Source: Phycisphaerales bacterium PN19_bin_20 (GTDB taxonomy: Bacteria; Planctomycetota; Phycisphaerae; Phycisphaerales; UBA1924). From it: DNA of 64,000 bases. This document shows positions 57,538 to 64,000 of the stretch, one piece after another (the stretch's first letter is position 1; each line of letters starts with the position of its first letter). Below the pieces are notes generated by a model, which saw nothing but the letters and a program-made list of their open reading frames with translations, ran no database searches and had not been told where the DNA came from. The translations under genes were made by a program, and so were the position numbers. Where the stretch lies: NCBI GenBank assembly GCA_021173225.1, contig JAJOLK010000010.1:1-64000 (forward strand), in the 5' to 3' direction.

Positions 57538-59192
57538 TGCTTGACAAGATCAGCTCGTTGTGGCCTGAGATCTGCCTGTTCAGCGTGACCTGCGTGGTCA
57601 TGCTTGTCGGGCTGAGCTCCTCGCTGCGCGTGCGCAAGCTGTGCTCGCCGCTGGCGGCCCTGGGCCTGCTGACTGCGGGCTTTTTGGTGGTGACCACCGA
57701 GGCATCGGGCACCAGCTTGCTGCCGAATATGCCCTCGTACGGCAAGCTGCTGACGTGCGGGGTCGGGCTGCTGCTGCTGTTGCTGCTCTCTGGCCTGCCT
57801 GACCGTCGCTACGAGGCGATGGTGGCGACGGGACGTACGCGGTTCAGCGCCCTGCGGACGGTACGGGCCGAGTACTACGCGTTCTTTCTTTTCTCGCTGA
57901 CGGGCCTCATGCTGTGCGCGGGGGCGACGAACCTGATCTGGCTGTTCCTGGCCCTCGAGCTGACGAGCCTGCCGACGTACGTGATGGTGGCGCTGTCGAG
58001 CCAGCGTGAGCGGTCGCTTGAGGCGGGCGTCAAGTACTTCTTCTTGGGCGCGATGGGCGCGGCGGTTTTCCTGTTCGGCTTTGCGCTGATCTACGGCGGG
58101 ACGGGCACCGTCGATATCGACCAGATCGCCTACGCGATCCGCGGGCAGGCGCAGGACGGCGGGATCAATACCATCACGCTGGCGGGGATGCTGCTGGCGC
58201 TGCTGGGCTTGTGCTTTAAGATCGCGGCGGTCCCGATGCACTTTTACACGCCCGATGTGTACCAGGGCGCGGCGAGCCCGGTGACGGCGATGCTGGCCTT
58301 TGTGCCAAAGGCCGCGGGGTTCTTTGCCATCACGCTGCTGCTGGCGGCGCTTGGGTGGGGCGACTTGACGGGGCACGGCGCGCTGCCCAGCCCCATTGGC
58401 GAGGTGCTCACGGTTATCGCGGTGCTGACGATGACCATCGGTAACGTGCTGGCGGTGCTGCAGACCAGCGTCAAGCGGGTCTTGGCCTACTCGTCGATTG
58501 CGCACTCGGGCTACATGCTGGTGGCGCTGGTCGCGGGGCCGGGGGGTTCGGGCAACGACTCAATCACCAACGGCGTGGCGGCGGTGATGCTGTACCTGCT
58601 GGCGTACGGGGTGGCAAACGTCGCGGCGTTCTCGGTGCTCTCAACGCTTGAGCGGGCCGCGCCGGACGGAACAACCGACGAGTCGGACGACTTTGCCGAT
58701 ATCCGCGGTCTGCGCAAGCGGGCCCCGGGGCTGGCGTGGGTCATGGTGCTCGCGGCGCTGGGATTGATGGGCTTCCCTCCGCTGCTGGGGTTCTTTGCGA
58801 AGTTGCCGCTGTTTGCCAGCGGCCTGGCGGGCGGGCACGTGCTGCTGGTGGTGATCTTGGCCCTCAACTCGGCGATCGCGGCGTTCTACTACTTGCGCCT
58901 GGTCTCTGTCACGCTGCTTGAGAGCCCCGACGGCGCGGGGCGTGCTGAGAGCTTTGCGATGACGCCCTTTGCGAACCGGACGCTGGCGGGGTACATCGCG
59001 GCAACGGTGATCGTCGGCGCGCCGCTGGTGCCGCTGATCGATGAGGCGTATGACGCAACGCGTGTGGCGCAGTGGGGCGGGGTGTACAACGCCGCGGGTG
59101 CCGCGCCATCGCCCAGGCCCAGGCCGACGCCCGGCGTTGGTGAGCAGACGGTCGAGGAGCCGGAGGCCGAGGTGGTGCCGAGCGTTCGATAA
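57537..59192 (+). CDS. nuoN: NADH-quinone oxidoreductase subunit N
   Basis: A 551-residue protein from ATG 57537, overlapping nuoM by one base in TGATG; GTG 57534 is one codon earlier. Features: FLALELTSLPTYVMVALSSQ (functional Glu), CFKIAAVPMHFYTPDVYQGA, SVKRVLAYSSIAHSGYMLVA and FPPLLGFFAKLPLFASGL. It is the third antiporter-like subunit of the complex I membrane arm. The C-terminal 40 residues are Pro/Glu/Ala-rich and likely disordered. It ends the nuoJKLMN run; rimO follows after about 180 nt. Confidence 0.95.
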   Translation: MLDKISSLWPEICLFSVTCVVMLVGLSSSLRVRKLCSPLAALGLLTAGFLVVTTEASGTSLLPNMPSYGKLLTCGVGLLLLLLLSGLPDRRYEAMVATGRTRFSALRTVRAEYYAFFLFSLTGLMLCAGATNLIWLFLALELTSLPTYVMVALSSQRERSLEAGVKYFFLGAMGAAVFLFGFALIYGGTGTVDIDQIAYAIRGQAQDGGINTITLAGMLLALLGLCFKIAAVPMHFYTPDVYQGAASPVTAMLAFVPKAAGFFAITLLLAALGWGDLTGHGALPSPIGEVLTVIAVLTMTIGNVLAVLQTSVKRVLAYSSIAHSGYMLVALVAGPGGSGNDSITNGVAAVMLYLLAYGVANVAAFSVLSTLERAAPDGTTDESDDFADIRGLRKRAPGLAWVMVLAALGLMGFPPLLGFFAKLPLFASGLAGGHVLLVVILALNSAIAAFYYLRLVSVTLLESPDGAGRAESFAMTPFANRTLAGYIAATVIVGAPLVPLIDEAYDATRVAQWGGVYNAAGAAPSPRPRPTPGVGEQTVEEPEAEVVPSVR

Positions 59193-59369
59193 CCGGTCGG
59201 TGCGGGGTGTGTGCGGTGGAGTTTCGCCCTTCGGACGCAGCGACAGGGTTGCGACAGGGCGGCTATCGGGCTGCGGCAGGGCGGTATGGGCGCGGCGAGC
59301 GGCGCGGTTTAAGGCTCAGGGCGTGGTTCGGCGAGGCGTGACGAGGGCGGCGCTCATACGATCGGCCCT
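59193..59369. other. Intergenic gap between nuoN and rimO
   Basis: A 177-nt region, no feature seen beyond GC-rich sequence. Confidence 0.3.
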
Positions 59370-61076
59370 ATGGCAAGCGTCAAGTTGGCAGCGGTTTCTT
59401 CGCGGCGGTCTGCCAAGGGCGGTGCCTCTGTAGCGGCGGCTGAGGTTCAAGGCGAGCAGGACGATCGCGACACGATCGACTCGGTAGCGTTTGTCTCGCT
59501 GGGGTGCCCCAAAAACCTGGTCGACAGTGAGAAGATGCTCGGCCTGCTGGCGCAGGACGGCATGACGCCGGTGCAGTACGACCTTGCCGAGGCTGGGGCC
59601 GAGGTTGACGCGATTGTGGTGAACACGTGCGGGTTCCTTGAGGCGAGCAAGGACGAGAGCCTGGGGGTCATCAAGGAGGCGATCGAGCGCAAGCTGGCCG
59701 GCCAGGTCAAGCGGGTCGTGGTTGCGGGCTGCCTTGTGCAGCGGCACCGGGCCAAGATGCTGGAGTGGGCCCCGGGCATCGACGCGATGGTGGGGGTCTT
59801 TGACCGCGACAAAATCGTCGAGGCGGTGCGCGGGACCGGCGTTGCGGCGCGGGCCAAGCGTGCGGGCAGCGCGGCGGCGGCCAGCGACGGGCCCAAGTAC
59901 TGGATCAGCGCCAACGCGCTGACGGCGGCGAGCGAGCGCGGGATGCGCGTCACGGGCCTGACCGTCAACGGCAAGGACGGCAAGGGCGTGGGGTACTTTG
60001 AGGACGACTCGGCCCGACTTCGACTCACCCCTCGGCACTACGCGTACCTGCGGATCAGCGAGGGCTGCAACCAGCGGTGCGCGTTCTGCACGATCCCCAG
60101 CATCCGCGGCAAGATGCGGAGCAAGCCGGTGGAGCGGATCGCCAGCGAGGCGCGCGAGCTGATTGCCGACGGGGTGTTTGAGGTCAACCTGATCGGTCAG
60201 GACACGACCAGCTACGGGGACGACATCGGCATCGGGATGGACGAGGGCGGGCTGGGCGGGATGCCCACGATGCTGCGGACGGTGAGCCGCGCGTTTGACG
60301 AGCTGGGCGTGGGAGACGGTTGGGTGCGGCTGATGTACGCGTACCCGAGCAACTTTACTGAGCCGATGATGCGGGCGCTGGCCAAGACGCCGCGCGTGTT
60401 GAAGTACATCGACATGCCGCTGCAGCACGCCAGCGACGCGATGCTCTTGGGCATGCGTCGGCACATTACCAGCGAGCAGACGCGCCGCCTGCTGGGCACC
60501 CTGCGCGAGCTGGTCCCGGGCATCGCGCTGCGGACGACGTTTATCAGCGGGTTCCCTGGCGAGACAGAGGGCGACCACGAGCAGCTACTGCGGTTTATTG
60601 AGGAGCAGAAGTTCGAGAACCTTGGCGTGTTTGAGTACAGCAAGGAGCCCGGCACGGTGGCCGGGACGATGGAGGAAGACGCGCGCCTTGCGGTTCCAGC
60701 GGAGGTCAAGGCGCGCCGGCGTGAAGAGGTCATGCTGCTGCAGCAGGGCATCGCGTTTACGCGGCAAGCGAAGATGGCGGCAGAGTTTGACGAGAAGCGG
60801 CCGACCGCCGGCGGCGTGCGGATGGACGTGCTGATTGACACAGGCCTGGGCACCAAGGGGCGGGCGACCAGCGGCGTCAGTGGTGGCGGGCGGCTGTACC
60901 AGGGGCGGACGTACGCGCAGGCGCCGCAGATCGACAGCGTGACGTTCGTGCAGAGCCGCCGTGAGCTCTCGCCGGGCGAGCTGGTCTCGTGTGTGATTGT
61001 CGGCAGCGACGGGTACGACCTGGTGGCGCGGCCTGTGGATGAGCTTGAGAAACGCGTGAGCCTGAAGGTAATGTGA
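59370..61076 (+). CDS. rimO: Ribosomal protein S12 methylthiotransferase RimO
   Basis: A 568-residue radical SAM enzyme from ATG 59370. N-terminal methylthiotransferase domain with cluster Cys46 (SLGCPKNLVD), Cys87 (NTCGF) and Cys121 (VAGCLVQRH). The radical SAM cluster CNQRCAFC is at 233-240 in LRISEGCNQRCAFCTIPSIR. The C-terminal TRAM domain spans about residues 490-560. It adds a methylthio group to Asp of ribosomal protein S12. The length exceeds the usual 430-450, partly through a 70-residue insertion before the radical SAM domain (about 155-225; AKRAGSAAAASDGPKYW onward) and partly through N- and C-terminal extensions. mnmE follows within about 30 nt. Confidence 0.93.
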   Translation: MASVKLAAVSSRRSAKGGASVAAAEVQGEQDDRDTIDSVAFVSLGCPKNLVDSEKMLGLLAQDGMTPVQYDLAEAGAEVDAIVVNTCGFLEASKDESLGVIKEAIERKLAGQVKRVVVAGCLVQRHRAKMLEWAPGIDAMVGVFDRDKIVEAVRGTGVAARAKRAGSAAAASDGPKYWISANALTAASERGMRVTGLTVNGKDGKGVGYFEDDSARLRLTPRHYAYLRISEGCNQRCAFCTIPSIRGKMRSKPVERIASEARELIADGVFEVNLIGQDTTSYGDDIGIGMDEGGLGGMPTMLRTVSRAFDELGVGDGWVRLMYAYPSNFTEPMMRALAKTPRVLKYIDMPLQHASDAMLLGMRRHITSEQTRRLLGTLRELVPGIALRTTFISGFPGETEGDHEQLLRFIEEQKFENLGVFEYSKEPGTVAGTMEEDARLAVPAEVKARRREEVMLLQQGIAFTRQAKMAAEFDEKRPTAGGVRMDVLIDTGLGTKGRATSGVSGGGRLYQGRTYAQAPQIDSVTFVQSRRELSPGELVSCVIVGSDGYDLVARPVDELEKRVSLKVM

Positions 61077-61106
61077 GTCGCGGGCGCGGGGCTCCGGGGG
61101 CTGCGC

Positions 61107-62786
61107 ATGGTGCTTGACGACACGATCGCGGCGGTTGCGAGCGGCAGCGGGGTGGTGCCGTGGGGTGGCGCACGGGCGCTGGTCCGCGTGAGCGGGCCGG
61201 GTGTCGGGGCGATCGTGTGCGATGGGCCTTTGGGCACGGCGGAGCGCGAGGGCGTTGTGGACCGTGAAGGCGTGGCGCTCGGCGCTCGTTTTGAGCTCGG
61301 CGTTCGTGTAGAGCTGGAGTCGGGCGTTGGTGTGGGTGTTGACGCGCGGCGCCGGGGTGTGGCGTGCCGTGCGATGCTCGAGTTGTTGCCGCGCGACTCG
61401 GTGCGTGTGCTGGGGCGGGGCTTGGGGCACGAGTCAGTGCGTGCGATTGGTGAGGCGAGCGCAGTGCGGTGGCTGCGGGTGCCCGTGCTAGCGATCTACC
61501 GCGCCGGGCCCGCGACGTACACGGGGCAAAGAACGCTGGAGCTGCTGATCCCCGGCGGGCGGGCCTTGGTTCGGCGCGTGGTTGAGGCGCTGTGCGCGGT
61601 GCCGGGCGTGCGGGCGGCCGGGCCGGGTGAGTTCTCGGCGCGGGCGTACGCGTCTGGCCGGCTGAGCCTGTGCCAGGCCGAGGGCGTGGCGGCGGTCATC
61701 GCGGCCGAGAATGCCGACGAGCTTCTCGCGGCTCGCGCGCTGCTGGCCGGGCAGCGCGGGGGCGTGTACCGAGCGTGGGCTGAGAGCCTTGCGGCGTTGC
61801 TTGCGCTGGTTGAGGCGGGTATCGACTTTGCTGATGCCGAGGGCGTGGTCGCGATCGCGCGTGATCGGCTGCTGGGCGAGCTGGCTGAGGTGGCAGACTC
61901 GATCGACCGCGAGAGCAGCGCGCGGGGCGGGGTCATCAGCGATGCGCGGCGGCCGCTGGTGCTCATCGCCGGCGCGCCCAACGCGGGCAAGAGCACACTG
62001 CTGAACGCGCTGTGCCGGGCGCTTGGTGGCCAGGGCGGCGCTGCGATGTGGCCCGGGGCGGTTGAATCAAGCGTGGCGGGATCAACGCGCGACGTGTTGA
62101 CGCGCGAGGTGATGATCCCGGGACCGACGGCTGGGCGTTCGCCCGTGTGCGCGGTGCTGGCCGACTCGCCAGGTTTTGAGCTGACGGGTGTCGAGCTGGC
62201 GGGTATCGGCAGCCAGTACGCGAGCGACGCGACTGCGGCGGCGTGGCAGCGGGCGGATCTGGTGCTGTGGTGCCGCGCGGCTGAAACGCTCGGGGCTTCA
62301 GAGCGTTCGCACGCGCAGGGCATGCTGGTTGGTGAGTTCGGCACGATTGATGGTGGTGATGCGCGGTGTGTGCGGGTGATCACCAAGACTGATCGGCTCT
62401 CAGGGCACGCGCACGCGGAACGTGGCGCGGGTGCGAACGGCGCGGCGGGCGTGGAGCCACACGCGGAAATGCTTGTGTGCGCACCGAGCGGGGCGGGTCT
62501 TGAGCGATTGCTGGCGGTGATCTATTCCAGGCTCGCCGGGGGTGATGGATGCGTGAGCCAAGGGTGGCGTGGCGAGGCCAGCGTGCTGCCGCGGCATCGC
62601 GCGGCGCTGAGCGTTGCCCGTTCGGGGCTTGAGCGCGCGGCGGACCTTGAACGCGAGAGCGCGGGGCGAGAGCTGGTCGCCAGTGAGCTGCGCAGTGCGC
62701 TGGACGCTCTGGGCGAGCTGACCGGCGCGGTCACGCCCGACGATGTGCTCGGACGTGTCTTTGCATCGTTCTGCATCGGCAAATAG
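61107..62786 (+). CDS. mnmE: tRNA uridine-5-carboxymethylaminomethyl GTPase MnmE, divergent G motifs
   Basis: A 559-residue protein from ATG 61107. N-terminal tetrahydrofolate-binding domain ending ATYTGQRTLELLIPGGRALV, GPGEFSARAYASGRLSL and LCQAEGVAAVIAAENADELL. The G domain begins at GAPNAGKSTLLNAL near residue 289, and the protein ends in CIGK like other MnmE proteins. It acts with MnmG to modify U34 of tRNAs. The G motifs are unusual: the G3 region reads DSPG where DTAG is expected, G2 reads AGSTRDV, and G4 reads TKTD in place of NKxD. A segment of about 85 residues (about 45-130) is inserted before the THF-binding core. It may be a slow or altered GTPase. Confidence 0.85.
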   Translation: MVLDDTIAAVASGSGVVPWGGARALVRVSGPGVGAIVCDGPLGTAEREGVVDREGVALGARFELGVRVELESGVGVGVDARRRGVACRAMLELLPRDSVRVLGRGLGHESVRAIGEASAVRWLRVPVLAIYRAGPATYTGQRTLELLIPGGRALVRRVVEALCAVPGVRAAGPGEFSARAYASGRLSLCQAEGVAAVIAAENADELLAARALLAGQRGGVYRAWAESLAALLALVEAGIDFADAEGVVAIARDRLLGELAEVADSIDRESSARGGVISDARRPLVLIAGAPNAGKSTLLNALCRALGGQGGAAMWPGAVESSVAGSTRDVLTREVMIPGPTAGRSPVCAVLADSPGFELTGVELAGIGSQYASDATAAAWQRADLVLWCRAAETLGASERSHAQGMLVGEFGTIDGGDARCVRVITKTDRLSGHAHAERGAGANGAAGVEPHAEMLVCAPSGAGLERLLAVIYSRLAGGDGCVSQGWRGEASVLPRHRAALSVARSGLERAADLERESAGRELVASELRSALDALGELTGAVTPDDVLGRVFASFCIGK

Positions 62787-62809
62787 GCTAAAGACGAATA
62801 GGAACGGTG

Positions 62810-64000
62810 ATGAAAGTACAGCGATCAGCACAGCAATCAGCACGCAAGGGCACGGCAGCAGGGCTTGCTTGCAGCTCGGCGGCCGTGGTCTGCCTGATCG
62901 TGACGGCGACCTGTCTTGCGCAAGTGCAAACGCAGCCCCAGCCGCGGACAACCGCCCCAACGCAGAGCGACCAAATCGCGATTACGGCGCGGGTCGCTGC
63001 CGAAGTTGACGGCGAATATCGCCCGGCGCCGCAGGTGGTCGATGGCGACCCCGCGACCGGCGTCACTGAGCTAGGCAGCGCGGTGGTGGTGCTGGACTTT
63101 GGCGCGGGGGTCCGCGCCTGGGGCGGGCTTAAGCTCCGCTGGGCCGGGCGGCCGCCCGCGGCGGTCATTGTTGAGCAGTCCGGCGATGACGCGTCGTACG
63201 TGCTGGTCCGGTCGATCGAAGCGCCCGACTTTGGCGCGCTGGCGGGCACGACTTGGACCATCACGCCCGGCGCCGGCGCGCGGTACATGCGGCTGACGCT
63301 GCTGGCGGATGATCGCGTGACGGTCGGCGGCGCTCGGGCCGCGGTCGGGCTTGCGGAGGTTTCGGTGCTTGACGCATCCCTCGGCAAGAGCGTCATCGCG
63401 CTGGTCAAGCTCATCGCGCGCGAGGCTACCCCCGGCCTCTTCCCGCGAGCGTGGAGTGAGAGCAGTTTGCGCCTTTCGCAAGGGAACAATGCCTCCGAAA
63501 CTCCTACGACCGAGCCCTCCAAGGACCAAACCTCTTCGGGGCAAGCTGCACCGCGCCACGCTGGGCCGCGCGAGGTCATCGCGCGCGAGTTGCCGGCGGG
63601 CGGGGCATACATCGAGCCTTGGCCAGAGTTGTTGTTGAGCGCTCGCGGTGTGATCGTAAATGCGCCGGCACCCGCCGCGGGACGCATCAACGTGCAGTTG
63701 GCGTGCATGGTTGATGGTGAGCTGCTGACATGGGCCACTGCGCGCGGCGTTGCGGCCACGAGCGGAGCCGTTGAGCGTGGCGGGCCCGGCGCTTCGGGTG
63801 ATGGCGCGAGGGAGCCGAGAGTGGTATCGACAGTTGAGCCGGACGCGACGGGGCGTGCCGGGCTGGTGCGGGTGAGCAACCCGTCGAGCAAGAGGGTGCG
63901 GGGCGAGCTACGGCTGTGTGTGCGCGGGCCGGTTGAACTGCCGCCGCGCAACGATGATGGACCACACGCCACAGAGCCCGTCCAAGCGATCAACCAGCAC
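62810..64000 (+). CDS. Secreted protein, 5' part only, with a discoidin-like domain
   Basis: ATG 62810, with AGGAAC about 8 nt upstream, opens 397 codons to the window end with no stop. The gene therefore continues beyond the window. Signal peptide: a basic start (MKVQRSAQQSARKG), then TAAGLACSSAAVVCLIVTAT and CLA-Q. Residues about 60-190 have a beta-sandwich look: VDGDPATGVTELGSAVVVLD, FGAGVRAWGGLKLRWAG, then YMRLTLLADDRVTVGGARA and VGLAEVSVLD. This order resembles F5/8-type C (discoidin) domains in carbohydrate-active enzymes. A disordered Ser/Thr stretch follows and another part begins about 300. It starts 23 nt after mnmE but is probably an independent surface protein. Domain assignment is tentative. 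Confidence 0.65.
   Translation, partial: MKVQRSAQQSARKGTAAGLACSSAAVVCLIVTATCLAQVQTQPQPRTTAPTQSDQIAITARVAAEVDGEYRPAPQVVDGDPATGVTELGSAVVVLDFGAGVRAWGGLKLRWAGRPPAAVIVEQSGDDASYVLVRSIEAPDFGALAGTTWTITPGAGARYMRLTLLADDRVTVGGARAAVGLAEVSVLDASLGKSVIALVKLIAREATPGLFPRAWSESSLRLSQGNNASETPTTEPSKDQTSSGQAAPRHAGPREVIARELPAGGAYIEPWPELLLSARGVIVNAPAPAAGRINVQLACMVDGELLTWATARGVAATSGAVERGGPGASGDGAREPRVVSTVEPDATGRAGLVRVSNPSSKRVRGELRLCVRGPVELPPRNDDGPHATEPVQAINQH

Overview
The window is high-GC bacterial DNA, most likely from a planctomycete of the class Phycisphaerae. This rests on family content rather than a marker gene. The pointers are secreted proteins with a Pro-Thr-Pro ... Arg4 (PEP-CTERM-like) C-terminus, a choice-of-anchor C protein, a GC-type dockerin-like tail, a DUF3553 protein, a DUF11 lipoprotein, many small Ala/Arg-rich lipoproteins, and housekeeping genes lying outside their usual operons (atpA alone, rnpA without rpmH, nuoJKLMN without nuoA-I). 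MotAB indicates a motile cell and the partial complex I a respiring one. No phage, insertion sequence, CRISPR array, rRNA or tRNA was found; the only clear RNA gene is tmRNA.

Layout. 1-4.6 kb: a truncated choice-of-anchor C protein, a broken FG-GAP/VCBS gene, a solitary atpA between two terminators, and a PEP-CTERM protein. 4.8-8.8 kb: a barrel-only amidohydrolase, a DUF2470-like protein, rpoZ, a long non-coding stretch with a 14-bp tandem repeat, and a DUF3553 gene. 9-11 kb: a decay zone with a PPC/tail-collar/dockerin gene split by an in-frame TAG and an ECF sigma factor pseudogene with an in-frame TGA. 11-15.5 kb: rnr (RNase R) downstream of ssrA (tmRNA) on the same strand, then a conserved unknown. 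15.8-20.1 kb: a two-gene unit of a lipoprotein and a long Pro/Ala/Thr-rich FecR-like protein. 20.4-26.5 kb: a LuxR-type regulator, a zinc alcohol dehydrogenase, a secreted-protein pseudogene, a small lipoprotein and the DUF11 lipoprotein. 26.6-34.9 kb: argS-yajQ, motAB, nadE, mgtE and rnpA, with two REP-like double hairpins around mgtE. 34.9-44.2 kb: a two-TM protein, a TolC-type lipoprotein, a GH35-like protein, copA and a YugP-type metalloprotease. 44.6-51.7 kb: an HtrA protease, dxs-nadK, a REC-XRE regulator, and pgsA-pgpA. 51.8-64 kb: nuoJKLMN, rimO, mnmE and a secreted protein cut off by the window end.

Functional links. ssrA and rnr encode partners in ribosome rescue and decay of faulty mRNA. 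pgsA and pgpA catalyse consecutive steps of phosphatidylglycerol synthesis. nuoJKLMN encode the membrane arm of complex I, and NuoL and NuoM both carry unusual His-rich loops. rimO and mnmE are both translation-modification enzymes. motA and motB form one stator unit.

Two real genes are open at the window edges (1-858 minus, 62810-64000 plus). No clearly novel multi-gene system is evident. The best leads are the in-frame-stop genes, the His-rich NuoL/NuoM loops, the REC-XRE fusion, the lipoprotein/FecR-like pair and the REP-like hairpins.
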